In this document: positions 16,623 through 26,447 of the stretch, piece by piece
Layout of the letters: each line of letters opens with the position of its first letter
How positions within the stretch are numbered: the stretch's first letter is position 1
Source: G963665495 sp963667575
GTDB taxonomy: Bacteria; Desulfobacterota; Desulfovibrionia; Desulfovibrionales; Desulfovibrionaceae
NCBI GenBank assembly: GCA_963667575.2
Contig: CAXXHY010000010.1
Span: 124,001 to 188,000, forward strand
DNA length: 64,000 nucleotides
Reading direction: 5' to 3'
The notes under the pieces: generated by a model
What the model was told of the DNA's origin: nothing
The model's input: the letters and a program-made list of their open reading frames with translations, nothing else
Databases searched by the model: none
Translations under genes and position numbers: made by a program

Positions 16623-17001
16623 GCTGTCCTCCAGCTGTCGAGGGTAACTTGGGGGTAGGGTACATCTGGTCACAGCGGACGAGCCCGGATGATAGGCGAA
16701 TACCCCATTCATTTGCAAGGCCATAGGTCCGTACCCCGGCAGACTCGAGCCGGTTACCATCTTTGATACGCCGTTCACCGTCCGCATCCGGCTTTTCCCC
16801 GTTGATAGTCCTTTGCCCCGGTTGCCGATTATTCCCTTCCAGTGAGTGCTCAAAGGCTGTTTTGCACAGATGAACGGCCCTGCCTGAGGGGATTTCCTTT
16901 GCCGTACGCAAGTCCACCGTTCATCGAAATACACGTGCGTTGTGCATTGCGCTTGCGTAAAAAGTACGCATGGTCGTCATTTCAACCAAAGGAGGATCCC
17001 A
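16623..17001. other. Intergenic region between methyltransferase and symporter genes
   Basis: About 380 bases. The reverse frame of the methyltransferase stays open here but the peptide looks non-coding. An inverted repeat TACGCAAG (16905-16912) / CTTGCGTA (16952-16959) lies 40-95 bases before the DUF4212 start and could be an operator. No other structure is clear. Confidence 0.35.
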
Positions 17002-17256
17002 ATGAATGAGCAGAAGGCAAAACAGTATTGGCGCAGCAACGTGAAGTATATGGTTATTTTACTCTCCGTATGGGCGATTGTTTCGTACGGATGCGGAATT
17101 TTGTTTGTCGAAGAACTCAACCAGTTTCGGATGGGGGGATTCCCTCTTGGATTCTGGTTTGCCCAGCAGGGAGCTATCTATACATTTGTTGTCATTATTT
17201 TCATCTACTATTTCCTGATGTTGCGACTGGATAAGAAATACGATGTGCATGAATAG
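17002..17256 (+). CDS. DUF4212 small subunit of sodium/solute symporter
   Basis: An 84-residue membrane protein with two helices (about 15-36 and 52-73) that matches the DUF4212 family, the small partner always found next to acetate-type sodium:solute symporters. GGAGGA precedes the ATG at 17002 by eight bases. The GFPLGFWFAQQG segment between the helices is the family hallmark. The symporter follows 49 bases downstream on the same strand, so the two are co-transcribed and probably assemble. Confidence 0.88.
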   Translation: MNEQKAKQYWRSNVKYMVILLSVWAIVSYGCGILFVEELNQFRMGGFPLGFWFAQQGAIYTFVVIIFIYYFLMLRLDKKYDVHE

Positions 17257-17305
17257 AATGAAAATACGTGTCCTGTAATACCTTATAAGACGTTTGGGAG
17301 GACTT

Positions 17306-19081
17306 ATGTCGATAACGGCGTGGACTTACATCATGGTTGGCCTGAGTTTCAGTTTGTATATGTACATTGCCTGGCGTTCGCGCGTCAAAGATACCAAGGG
17401 ATTTTACGTGGCAGGAGGGGGCGTACCTCCTCTGGCAAACGGCATGGCCACTGCCGCGGACTGGATGAGCGCCGCGTCGTTTATTTCCATGGCGGGCCTG
17501 ATTTCTTTCATGGGCTATTCCGGAGCCATTTATTTGCTGGGCTGGACCGGCGGATACGTTTTGCTGGCCCTGATGCTGGCGCCTTATCTGCGCAAGTTCG
17601 GCAAATTTACGGTGCCTGATTTTGTTGGCGACCGTTATTACTCCAACACTGCCCGGGTGGTGGCATTGATATGCGCCATTTTTGTTTCGCTGACCTATGT
17701 TGCCGGGCAGATGCGCGGCGTGGGCATCGTATTCAGCAGATTTCTCGAAGTTCCCGTGGAAACGGGCGTGGTCATCGGCATGGTCATCGTTTTCATCTAT
17801 GCGGGCTTGGGCGGTATGAAAGGCATTACCTGGACGCAGGTGGCGCAATACGTGGTGCTGATCATCGCCTTTCTGATTCCCGCAGTGGCCATTTCCGCCA
17901 AAGTTACCGGCGTGGCCATCCCGCAGCTGGGGTTCGGCGCCAAGATCGCCAGCGGGGTCAATATGGATGCCTATCTGCTGGATACGCTCGACAAAATCAA
18001 TACGGACCTGGGGTTCTCCAGTTATACCGGAGCGTTCGGTCTGGGCAGCAAATCCATGCTGGATGTGTTCTGCATCACTATGGCTCTGATGGTGGGCACC
18101 GCTGGATTGCCGCACGTCATCGTAAGATTTTATACCGTGCCTTCGGTACGGGCAGCGCGTTTGTCCGCGGGCTGGGCTCTGTTGTTCATCGCCATTCTGT
18201 ATACCACGGCTCCGGCCATTGCCGCCTTTGCCAGGTACAATATGGTGGATTCCTTGAATAACGTATCCTATTCGCAAGCTCCCTCCTGGTTCAAGAACTG
18301 GGAAGACACCGGGTTGATCGCCTGGATGGACAAGAACGGCGACGGCAAGATCCAGTATCGCGCCGGTGCGGCATTTGAAGGCAAGCCGGATTTTTCCGGC
18401 GCCACCGGGCCTCTGGGGCAACCCATGCTGCGTAACGCCCCGAGTGCCACCGGCAACGAATTGTATGTGGACCGCGACATCATGGTGCTGGCCAATCCGG
18501 AAATCGCCAAGCTGCCGGCATGGGTCATCGCCCTGGTAGCCGCAGGCGGACTGGCCGCGGCCCTGTCCACGGCGTCCGGATTACTGCTGGTCATCGCCTC
18601 GTCCATCTCGCACGATCTGTATTACCGCATCCTGAACCGGCAGGCCACGGAACGGCAGCGTCTGCGTCTGGGGCGGATCATGATCGCAGTCGCGGTTTTG
18701 ATCGCCGGGTATTTCGGGGTTAATCCTCCCGGATTCGTGGCCCAGGTTGTGGCCTTCGCATTCGGGCTCGGCGCGTCATCCTTCTTTCCCATCATCGTGC
18801 TGGGAATCTTCTGGAAGCGCGCCAACCGCCAGGGAGCCATCGCAGGCATGATCTGCGGCATCGGGTTCACCATGCTGTATATCGTCCAGACAGCCTTCAT
18901 GGGCATGGATCCCTGGTTGTTCGGCATCAGCCCGCAGGGCATCGGAGCAGTGGGCATGGTTCTGAACTTTATAGTGACCATCGGCGTCTCTCTGGTCACA
19001 GCCGAAGCTCCCAAGGAGGTTCAGGACCTGGTGGAATCCGTACGCATCCCCCGTGGAGCCGGGGCGGCATTGGATCATTAA
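17306..19081 (+). CDS. Sodium/solute symporter, acetate-permease (VC_2705) type
   Basis: A 591-residue transporter of the SSS family with about 13 membrane helices. The early segment ADWMSAASFISMAGL (about 51-65) and the YVAGQMRGVGIVFSR segment are typical of the ActP/VC_2705 branch, which imports acetate or related short carboxylates with Na+. A large loop around residues 325-400 includes DKNGDGKIQ, an EF-hand-like calcium motif that I recall in this branch. GGGAGGA precedes the ATG at 17306. It forms an operon with DUF4212, and the genes downstream (cNMP/CBS/DUF294 and DEDDh exonuclease) are frequent companions of this transporter. Confidence 0.9.
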   Translation: MSITAWTYIMVGLSFSLYMYIAWRSRVKDTKGFYVAGGGVPPLANGMATAADWMSAASFISMAGLISFMGYSGAIYLLGWTGGYVLLALMLAPYLRKFGKFTVPDFVGDRYYSNTARVVALICAIFVSLTYVAGQMRGVGIVFSRFLEVPVETGVVIGMVIVFIYAGLGGMKGITWTQVAQYVVLIIAFLIPAVAISAKVTGVAIPQLGFGAKIASGVNMDAYLLDTLDKINTDLGFSSYTGAFGLGSKSMLDVFCITMALMVGTAGLPHVIVRFYTVPSVRAARLSAGWALLFIAILYTTAPAIAAFARYNMVDSLNNVSYSQAPSWFKNWEDTGLIAWMDKNGDGKIQYRAGAAFEGKPDFSGATGPLGQPMLRNAPSATGNELYVDRDIMVLANPEIAKLPAWVIALVAAGGLAAALSTASGLLLVIASSISHDLYYRILNRQATERQRLRLGRIMIAVAVLIAGYFGVNPPGFVAQVVAFAFGLGASSFFPIIVLGIFWKRANRQGAIAGMICGIGFTMLYIVQTAFMGMDPWLFGISPQGIGAVGMVLNFIVTIGVSLVTAEAPKEVQDLVESVRIPRGAGAALDH

Positions 19082-19087
19082 ACGGCA

Positions 19088-19119
19088 AAGGCCCCCTAAG
19101 AGCTGTCTTCGGGGGCCTT
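19088..19119 (+). terminator. Hairpin after the symporter gene
   Basis: AAGGCCCCC (19088-19096) pairs with GGGGGCCTT (19111-19119). No T-tract follows, so termination may be partial and the downstream DUF294 gene could still receive transcripts. Confidence 0.6.
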
Positions 19120-19207
19120 GTACGTTGCCGGGCAGACTTGCTGCAGGACCTGAAAAACAGCTAGTACTGAGGGAAAAAGACCTGCCACTCAAGGGCAAGG
19201 AGGGCAT

Positions 19208-21125
19208 ATGCCGGGAAACCCGCCTTTGGATCAGAAACTCGTACTGCGTACGCTGCGTACTGCTTTGCCTTTCAGCGAGCTGGAGGAAACTTCCCGTGTG
19301 TCCCTGGCCGCATCCTGCGTCATTGATTTTCAGCCCAAGGGTACCAGGATTCTGGTTCAGGGAGAAAGCGAACCGGACAGGTTGCTGCTCGTACAGAAAG
19401 GCGGTGTACGCATTTTCATCAATGATGCGAATGGGGCGGAAAAGCTCGTGGACTACAGGGGCGAGGGCGCGACAATCGGCGGACTGACCCTGTTCCATGG
19501 TGGCAAGGCGGAAATGAACGTGGAAACCGTGGAGGACAGCTTTTTTTTCAGCTTTCCCAAAGAGGTCTTTCTGCAGCTGGCGGAAGAATACCCCCAGGTA
19601 AGGGATTTTTATCTGGCCTATTTTTCCGCGGGTTATGTCAAAAAATCCTTTGATTCGCTGCGTACGCGCTGCGAGCCCTTCGGGACCAGCGCCATTTCCC
19701 TGCTCGGGGCCCGGGTGGAGGAATTGATGTCGCAGCCGCCGGTGATAGTGCCCCTGGACGAGAGCATCCGTTCTGCTGCGGCCCGTATGGTCGAACATGC
19801 GGCCGGATCTGTTTTGGTGGCGGATCCGTCCGGTGATGTCATCGGCATTGTCACGGACAGGGACCTGCGCAAGATGATCGCCGTGAGCATGGATTTCGAG
19901 ACGCCCGTATCCAGCATCATGAACAGCCCGGTGCAAACGGTGTCGTCCGGGACCAATTGCTTTGACGCCCTGCTGCGGATGATGCGCCACAGGATGCATC
20001 ATCTTGCCGTGATGCGCGAATCACGGGTGGTGGGCATGCTGACTTCCCATGACATCATGCTGCTCCAGGGGCGCTCTCCCATGGCCCTGTTCCGCGAGAT
20101 AAACAATCAGCACAGCACGGATGGTTTGCCGCGCCTTGCTGCGCGCATTCAGACCCTGGTACGGATGCTGGTGGAGGAGGGGGCCCGGGCGGGATCCATC
20201 GTACGCATGATGACCGTGCTCAATGACGCGGTGCTGACCAGGCTGCTGGAACTGCTTCTGGAAGAGCTGGGACAGCCGCCGGTGGAGTTTTGCTGGCTGC
20301 TGCTGGGCAGCGAAGGGCGGCGCGAACAGACTTTCAAGACGGACCAGGACAATGCCCTGATTCTTGCAGAAAGTCCGGACCCCATCATCAACAAGGCCGC
20401 AGCCTATTATTTTGAGGCGTTCGCGAAACAAGCCATCGAGCAGCTGGTACTTTGCGGATTTCCTGTCTGTCCCGGCGATGTCATGGCCAGCAATACGCAC
20501 TGGCGCAGAACCTCTAGGGACTGGAAGCGTACTGTGGAAAACTGGATTTTCAAACCCGAACCCCAGGAAATTCTGCAGGCTTCCATATTTTTCGACTTTC
20601 GCGCCGGATTCGGGGATGCGACTCTTGCCGAGGATCTGCGAGGTCTGGTGAAACGCAAGGCTCCCGGCAATCAGATTTTTCTGCGCCATCTGGCGGCCAA
20701 CTGCCTGGAAAGTCGTCCTCCCTTGTCTTTTTTCCGCAGCATCATCGTGGAAAAAAAACGGCGAACACAAAGACACCCTGGACATTAAAAAACGCGGGGT
20801 TGCTCCCATTGCCGAATTTGCACGGGTGCTGGCTCTGCAGAACGGGGTGGATGAGACCAATACCCTGGAACGCCTGCAGATTCTCGCCCAGAACGACTGG
20901 CTGCCCAGGGATCTGGCAGCCGATGCCGCGGACGCCTACGAATTTTTGCTGCAGGTCCGGCTTGTGCACCAGCTCGAGCAGCTTGAAAGAAATCTCGTTC
21001 CCAACAACAGGGTGGATCCGCAAAGGCTTTCGGATCTTGAAAAGAAGACCCTCAAGGAGGCGTTCGTCATTGTGGGAAAATTGCAAACATTTCTGAAGGA
21101 GCAGTTCCGGTTGCATATCGGCTGA
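19208..21125 (+). pseudogene. cNMP-binding/CBS/DUF294 nucleotidyltransferase protein, frameshifted at A8
   Basis: A signalling protein with a cyclic-nucleotide-binding-like domain (about 20-145), two CBS repeats (about 175-300) and a GlnE-like nucleotidyltransferase domain with LLGSEGRREQ and TDQDNA (about 358-378). The start at 19208 has AAGGAGGG just upstream. The frame runs into TAA at 20788 right after a run of eight A (20751-20758); with seven A it continues through the DUF294 C-terminal helical domain (ALQNGVDETNTLERLQILAQ onwards) to 21125, giving 638 residues. Either a sequencing error or transcriptional slippage could account for it. The family is linked to acetate-type symporters and may regulate them. 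Confidence 0.88.
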
Positions 21126-21154
21126 CAATTGGCCGCAAGTACGGGAGTGAGCGA

Positions 21155-21895
21155 ATGATGGAAGGAAGGGCCGTTGAACGATCTATCTGGGAGCAGATGT
21201 TGTTTCGACTGGGATTGCGTCCCAGTCTGTCTGGGCTCGAGCGTAACCATGCATTTTTCCGAAGTACCGATCTGAATCGTCCGCTGAACCATTCGGAATT
21301 CGTCGTACTGGATACGGAACTGACTGGACTGGATCAGCGCAGGGACGCCATTGTTTCCATAGGAGCCGTACGCATCAGGAATCTGTCCATTGTGCCCGGC
21401 GAAAGTCTGTATCGTCTGGTCAAACCCGATATCCCGTTGCCCAGACTATCAACTTTGATTCACTGGATTACCCCACAGGAACTGGCGGACCAACCGGATA
21501 TTGCGGCGGTATTGCCGGAGCTGGTTGATTTTTGCGGTGACGCCTTTATCGTGGGCCATTGCATCGGCCTGGACATGGGGTTCCTCAACCGCGCTTTCCG
21601 GCGTCATTACGGCGGCATACTGCGTACGCCCTGTATCGATACGATGCGTATGGCCATGCTGTATCAGGAGGAACTCTGGGAAAGCAGCCAGGAGCGTTAT
21701 CGTTTTGAAATTTCCTATAATCTCAACGATCTTTCCTCGCGTTACGGCCTGCCGCTGTTCGGACAGCACAACGCCCTGCAGGATGCCCTGCAAACGGCCT
21801 ATCTGTTTCTTTTTTTGGCCAAAAAACTCGGACAGGGGGGCATAGTGACCCTGCGTAATTTGTTCGATGCCGGACGGGCCTGGCGATTTGCATAA
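21155..21895 (+). CDS. DEDDh 3'-5' exonuclease (DnaQ-like)
   Basis: A 246-residue exonuclease. The acidic motif I reads VVLDTELTGLD (Asp and Glu, about 50-60), motif II has the Asp in HCIGLDMGFLN, and motif III has HNALQDAL with the catalytic His and Asp, so the DEDDh set is complete. The family degrades DNA or RNA 3' ends; the stand-alone form next to cNMP/CBS/DUF294 proteins and symporters is widespread but of unclear role. The double ATG at 21155 has GGGAG seven bases upstream. It lies 29 bases after the DUF294 gene and is the last gene of the operon. Confidence 0.88.
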   Translation: MMEGRAVERSIWEQMLFRLGLRPSLSGLERNHAFFRSTDLNRPLNHSEFVVLDTELTGLDQRRDAIVSIGAVRIRNLSIVPGESLYRLVKPDIPLPRLSTLIHWITPQELADQPDIAAVLPELVDFCGDAFIVGHCIGLDMGFLNRAFRRHYGGILRTPCIDTMRMAMLYQEELWESSQERYRFEISYNLNDLSSRYGLPLFGQHNALQDALQTAYLFLFLAKKLGQGGIVTLRNLFDAGRAWRFA

Positions 21896-21900
21896 GAAAA

Positions 21901-21926
21901 AGGCGCGGTTCCGGAGAATCGCGCCT
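21901..21926. terminator. Bidirectional hairpin between exonuclease and cobT
   Basis: AGGCGCG (21901-21907) pairs with CGCGCCT (21920-21926). It lies between two convergent genes, with A-rich sequence on the left that gives a T-tract for the minus-strand (cobT) transcript. Confidence 0.7.
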
Positions 21927-21946
21927 CATATCGTTGGAATCGGGCC

Positions 21947-23041
21947 CTAGACGTTTGTGACGCCGGCTTCTTCGAAGGTCATCATTTCATTGAACACGCA
22001 GGTGGCGCCTTCGATGACGTTCATGGCCATGACCGCGCCCGTGCCTTCTCCAAGGCGCAGGCCCAGGTCCAGGATGGGCGTCAGCCCCATATGGTAGAGC
22101 ATGGCCCGGTGACCGGGTTCTTCCGAGCAGTGGCCGGCGAAAAGATAATCCACGACCTGCGGACAGAGGGTCAGAGCAATGAGGGCTCCGGCCGAGGAAA
22201 TGAATCCGTCCACCACAACCGGAATGCTGTGATAGGCGCCGGCAAGGATGGTTCCGGCAATGGCGCCGATTTCCAGGCCGCCTACTTTGCTGAGCACATC
22301 CAGCGCGTCCGAATTGTCCGGCGCGTTGGGCTGGTTGGGGTCAGTGGCGTTTTTGACGATCTGCAACTTGAGGCTGAGAGCGTCTCCCACCACACCGGTT
22401 CCCGGTCCGACCATCCGCTCGGGATCTTCTTCGGTGATGCAGGCGCCAATGGCCGCGGAAGCCGTGGTATTGGCAATGCCCATGTCGCCGGTTCCGAGAA
22501 TGTCGGCTCCATCGGCGATCACTTCGGAGGCTTTAGCAAATCCGGCCATGATGCACTGTTCGGCCTGCTCGCGAGTCATTGCAGGGCCTTCGGCCAGGTT
22601 GGCCGTCCCGTAGGCCACTTTGTTAACGGAAAAAAACTTCAGATTGTCGGCAGGCAGATCGTCCACAGGTATATCCGCGGCTACGCCCACATCCATGACA
22701 TGAACATCGGCACCCGCATGTTTGCCCAGCACGTTGATGCCACCACCGCCTCGCAAAAAGGCACGGACCATTTCCACAGTGACGACCTGGGGAAATTTGC
22801 TTACGCCCGAAAGCGCCACGCCGTGATCAGCGGCCATGACCAGCACGGCTTTCTTGGCCACGCTCGGAGTGTCGGTCTTGCGAATCGCGCAGATACGTTC
22901 GGCTATATCGTGCAACAAACCCAGCGCGCGCGGTGGAATGATCAACTGCGCCGTATGTTCGCGGGCTTTTTCCTGCAGTTTCGTGTCAATGGGAGTAATG
23001 CCCTGTAAAACGGCTTCCAGGTTGGATGGTGTGGAACGCAT
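21947..23041 (-). CDS. cobT: Nicotinate-nucleotide-dimethylbenzimidazole phosphoribosyltransferase
   Basis: CobT activates the lower-ligand base of cobalamin by making its alpha-riboside phosphate from nicotinate mononucleotide. The product is 364 residues, slightly longer than E. coli CobT. Recognisable family blocks include the VMAADHGVALSGVSKFP segment (about 68-84), GDMGIANTT and the C-terminal RLGEGTGAVMAMNVIEGA with the catalytic glutamate. The start at 23041 has AAAGGA upstream. It is divergent from cobQ, with 124 bases between them. I see no cobalamin riboswitch in that gap, which is too short for one. Confidence 0.95.
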   Translation of the reverse strand: MRSTPSNLEAVLQGITPIDTKLQEKAREHTAQLIIPPRALGLLHDIAERICAIRKTDTPSVAKKAVLVMAADHGVALSGVSKFPQVVTVEMVRAFLRGGGGINVLGKHAGADVHVMDVGVAADIPVDDLPADNLKFFSVNKVAYGTANLAEGPAMTREQAEQCIMAGFAKASEVIADGADILGTGDMGIANTTASAAIGACITEEDPERMVGPGTGVVGDALSLKLQIVKNATDPNQPNAPDNSDALDVLSKVGGLEIGAIAGTILAGAYHSIPVVVDGFISSAGALIALTLCPQVVDYLFAGHCSEEPGHRAMLYHMGLTPILDLGLRLGEGTGAVMAMNVIEGATCVFNEMMTFEEAGVTNV

Positions 23042-23165
23042 AATTTATCCTTTAAAAATTTCGTGAAGTGTACGTGGTGGTTAGTGTTGCGACAAACGGA
23101 CTGAATAAGTATACCACACGGTGTTGGCCAAGTGATACCTTCAGCCCCTGGGAAATACAAGTTTT

Positions 23166-24656
23166 ATGGCTTCATCATTACACCAAGCGCCCGCGCTGAT
23201 GTTGCAGGGAACAGCTTCCAATGCGGGAAAAAGTTTATTGTGCGCCGGAGTGTGCCGTGCTCTGCGTAATCAAGGCGTATGCGTTGCTCCATTCAAGGCG
23301 CAGAACATGTCCCTGAATTCGTTCGTCACGCCGGATGGCGCGGAAATCGGCCGCGCCCAGGCCCTGCAGGCCCGTGCCTGCGGACTCGAACCGGATGCCC
23401 TGATGAATCCGGTTTTGCTCAAACCAAACTCACAGACCGGTTCGCAGGTTCTGCTGCTGGGAAAGCCCGTGGCCAATATGGAAGCCCGCGAATATTATAC
23501 GCACAAACAGAAGCTCTTTGCCACTGTCAGCGACGCGTACGACAGGCTCGCCGCCTCATACGACGTTATTGTGCTCGAAGGAGCGGGCAGCCCGGCCGAA
23601 GTGAACCTTAAGGCCCACGATATCGTCAATATGCGTATGGCCGCGTATGCGCGGGCAAAGGTATTGCTGGTGACGGACATAGACCGGGGCGGAGCGTTCG
23701 CGGCCTTGATCGGGACCATGGAGTGCCTCGAACCGGATGAAAAGGCTCTGGTGCAGGGGTTCATTCTCAATAAATTCCGTGGTGACCCTTCCTTGTTGCA
23801 AGAGGCCCTGGATTTTACCACTGCCCGTACGCATAAGCCCTTTTACGGCATCATGCCGCATCTGGGAAATCACGGCCTCCCCGAAGAGGATTCGGTTTCA
23901 TTCAAGGAAAGCAGCGGCAGTGTGTCCGGCAAGGATCCGCAGCGAGTGGTCATTGCCTGTCTTGACTTGCCGCGAATTTCCAATTTTACCGATCTGGACG
24001 CCTTGCGCCTGGAGCCGGACGTGGAGATTCGCCTTGTGCGCGGCCCGGACGATCTGGCCGAACGCCCTGATGCGGTGCTGTTGCCCGGCAGCAAGAGCAC
24101 CATGGCGGACCTGGACTGGGTGCGCAGACTCGGACTGGACAGGCGAATCATCGAACTTGCCGCACAGGGAGTGGAAATAGTCGGCATCTGCGGCGGATTG
24201 CAGATGCTGGGAGAGAGAGTCCTGGATCCGCAAGGCGTGGAATCCGACCTGAAGGAATGCCCTGGGCTGGGGTTGCTTTCATTGGATACGTCCCTGGCCG
24301 GAACCAAAACCCTCGAACAGTCCACATTGCGCCATCTGCGAAGTGGAGAAGAAGTCCGCGGCTATGAAATTCACCACGGGGAAAGCCGGATAGCCGACAG
24401 CACCCGTACCGAGCCTGCCTTCAGCAAGGCCGGCTGGCAGAACAGCCAGGGAACTGTCTGGGGAACCTATCTGCACGGACTGTTCGATACGGACGCATTC
24501 CGGCGTTGGTGGATCAACACCTTGCGTCAGCGCAAGGGATTATCTCCAAAAGAAAGCGGCGTCCATTATTCCATAGAACCGGCCCTGGACAGCCTGGCTG
24601 AGGCTGTTCGCGAACATCTGGACTGGCAAGGCATACGCGCCTTGCTCGGATTATAG
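23166..24656 (+). CDS. cobQ: Cobyric acid synthase
   Basis: CobQ/CbiP amidates four carboxyl groups of adenosyl-cobyrinic diamide using glutamine and ATP. The 496-residue protein has the N-terminal ATPase-like domain (QGTASNAGKS, about 15-24; APFKAQNMSLN) and a C-terminal class-I glutamine amidotransferase-like domain with the nucleophile in GICGGLQMLGE and the GYEIHHGES motif that carries the histidine. Length and order match the family. It starts a run of B12 genes, with cbiC 9 bases downstream. Confidence 0.96.
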   Translation: MASSLHQAPALMLQGTASNAGKSLLCAGVCRALRNQGVCVAPFKAQNMSLNSFVTPDGAEIGRAQALQARACGLEPDALMNPVLLKPNSQTGSQVLLLGKPVANMEAREYYTHKQKLFATVSDAYDRLAASYDVIVLEGAGSPAEVNLKAHDIVNMRMAAYARAKVLLVTDIDRGGAFAALIGTMECLEPDEKALVQGFILNKFRGDPSLLQEALDFTTARTHKPFYGIMPHLGNHGLPEEDSVSFKESSGSVSGKDPQRVVIACLDLPRISNFTDLDALRLEPDVEIRLVRGPDDLAERPDAVLLPGSKSTMADLDWVRRLGLDRRIIELAAQGVEIVGICGGLQMLGERVLDPQGVESDLKECPGLGLLSLDTSLAGTKTLEQSTLRHLRSGEEVRGYEIHHGESRIADSTRTEPAFSKAGWQNSQGTVWGTYLHGLFDTDAFRRWWINTLRQRKGLSPKESGVHYSIEPALDSLAEAVREHLDWQGIRALLGL

Positions 24657-24665
24657 GAATTATTC

Positions 24666-25322
24666 ATGCTGGAATCTTTGCCTCCGGAGCAGATCGAACA
24701 ACGCTCCATGGAAATTATCGAATCCGAAGTACCTGAACCGCGCCCTTATGCCGGGGGGCAGTGGCTGGTGGTACGCCGTTTGATTCATACGAGCGCGGAT
24801 TTTGAAATGCTCAAGCTGGTGCGTTTTCATCCGCAGGCCATAGAGGCCGGGGTGAATGCTCTGCTGTCCGGATGTCATATTGTCAGCGATACGGAGATGG
24901 CCCGTGCGGGAATGCCTGTAAGGCGGCTGGATCCTTTGGGCTGCGCCACCCATTGCTACATGCGGGATACGCGGGTAGGCCAGGCGGCCAAGGAGAGGAA
25001 CAGTACGCGCGCACGCGCTGCCGTAGACCTGGCTGTGGAAGAGCTGCAGCCGTCCATTTTTGTTATCGGCAACGCGCCGACCGCCTTGCTGCGGCTGCTG
25101 GAACTGCTGGAACAGGGCGTTGCCAGCCCCGCGCTGGTCATCGGCATGCCCGTGGGCTTTGTCAATGCGGCGGAATCCAAAGCTCTGCTCATCAAGCAGT
25201 CCGCGGTGCCATTCATTGCCATTGAAGGACGCAAAGGAGGCTCGGCTCTGGCCGCCGCCACGCTGAACGCTCTGGCCGACATGGCTCTTCAGCGTCGCGC
25301 AGAATCCGGGGACCGCTCATGA
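24666..25322 (+). CDS. cbiC: Precorrin-8X/cobalt-precorrin-8 methylmutase
   Basis: A 218-residue CbiC/CobH protein that moves a methyl group from C-11 to C-12 of the corrin ring to give (cobalt-)hydrogenobyrinate. The family core is clear: IESEVPEPRPYAGGQWLVVRR in the first third, then the catalytic-histidine-type segment RLIHTSADFE, GCHIVSDTEMARAG and the VIGNAPTALLRLLEL and GMPVGFVNAAESK blocks. An anaerobic host suggests the cobalt-precorrin (CbiC) reaction. It lies 9 bases after cobQ, and its stop overlaps the next start as ATGA. Confidence 0.95.
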   Translation: MLESLPPEQIEQRSMEIIESEVPEPRPYAGGQWLVVRRLIHTSADFEMLKLVRFHPQAIEAGVNALLSGCHIVSDTEMARAGMPVRRLDPLGCATHCYMRDTRVGQAAKERNSTRARAAVDLAVEELQPSIFVIGNAPTALLRLLELLEQGVASPALVIGMPVGFVNAAESKALLIKQSAVPFIAIEGRKGGSALAAATLNALADMALQRRAESGDRS

Positions 25323-26419
25323 AGCAGGGCAGCCATGGTGGTGAAGTCCTGCGTATTGCCCGTGAACATGGCCTTTGTCCCGAAGACTTTCTGGATGTGA
25401 GCAACAATGCGGATACGCTGGTGGCGGATCTGACCCAGGAATTGCTCTCCACGATTCCGTATCCGTTTCTGCACTACCCGGATAATTCCTGTGCCGAATT
25501 GCGCCAGGCCCTGGCGGCTTATGAAGGCCTGGATGCAGACCATTTTCTGGTGAGCAATGGTTCCTCCGAGAGTCTGTTTCTCGTACTCCAGGCGTTGCGG
25601 CCGCGTCGCGTCCGTTTGCTGACGCCTCTGTTTTCCGAATATGCGCGAGCCTGCCAGGCTCTGGGAATCGCTTTCGAACAGCACATCCTGCGTCCGGAAA
25701 ATGATTTTTTGCCGGATCAGGATGCCTTGAGCGCATTGGAGGCGCCTGGGGCGGACCTTGTTATTATGTGTACGCCCAATAATCCCACATGCGCTGTTTT
25801 TGAGGACCTCCCCGGAATACTGAAACGGATAAGCGCCCCGTACTGCCTGGTGGATACGGCCTACAAGGAATTTCTGTTCGGCACGTCCGCCTGGGAAAAA
25901 CATTTTTATCGCAGCTGGCAACCGGATCTTCTGCGTACGCGGCCCATAGCCTTATGCAGCTTTACCAAATATTTCTGTTGCACCGGCCTGCGCCTGGGCT
26001 ATCTTGCCGCAGCTCCGGATTTGATCGACCGCATCCAGAGCGTACGCCCGCCCTGGATGGTCAGCCGTTTTGCCGAACTTGCCGGACTGAGTTTTCTGCA
26101 GCAAATGCCGCGCTATCGGGAGCGACGGTCGGTTCTTGATGCGGCGCGCCTACAACTGGCCGGGTTGCTCCAAAAATGCGGACTCTTCAGCCAGGTCCGC
26201 TCCGGACCGGTTAATTATTTGCTCTGCCGCCTCAAACAGCCCGAAAACGCGTACGCCTTGTCTGAAAAACTGCAGGCCATGCGAATCCTGGTAAGAGTCT
26301 GCGACAATATCCCGGGCATGCCTGCCGGATACTTCCGCATACAGATCCGTTCGCAGGAGGAAAATCAGCTTCTGGCGGATGCTTTTGCGGAACTCTCCAG
26401 GGGAAGCACTCGGGGGTAG
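25319..26419 (+). CDS. CobD-like threonine-phosphate decarboxylase/aminotransferase
   Basis: A 366-residue PLP enzyme of the aminotransferase class I/II fold, closest in build to CobD (threonine-phosphate decarboxylase, which makes aminopropanol phosphate for cobalamin) and to histidinol-phosphate aminotransferase. The PLP-binding lysine is in CSFTKYFCCTGLRLGY; the cofactor-contact blocks TPNNPT and VDTAYKEF are present. The B12 context and the ATGA overlap with cbiC favour CobD over HisC. It ends the cobQ-cbiC run. Confidence 0.8.
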   Translation: MKQGSHGGEVLRIAREHGLCPEDFLDVSNNADTLVADLTQELLSTIPYPFLHYPDNSCAELRQALAAYEGLDADHFLVSNGSSESLFLVLQALRPRRVRLLTPLFSEYARACQALGIAFEQHILRPENDFLPDQDALSALEAPGADLVIMCTPNNPTCAVFEDLPGILKRISAPYCLVDTAYKEFLFGTSAWEKHFYRSWQPDLLRTRPIALCSFTKYFCCTGLRLGYLAAAPDLIDRIQSVRPPWMVSRFAELAGLSFLQQMPRYRERRSVLDAARLQLAGLLQKCGLFSQVRSGPVNYLLCRLKQPENAYALSEKLQAMRILVRVCDNIPGMPAGYFRIQIRSQEENQLLADAFAELSRGSTRG

Positions 26420-26447
26420 CGCTTGGGGCTGTTTTGCACCGGCGGCG

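Noticed and set aside
17201..20002. Long reverse-strand frames (406 and 408 codons) opposite the symporter and DUF294 genes
   Set aside because: Histidine- and glycine-rich shadow translations of well-identified forward genes.
22981..23166. A cobalamin riboswitch before cobQ or cobT
   Set aside because: The 124-base divergent gap is too short for the ~200-base aptamer and lacks its conserved box.
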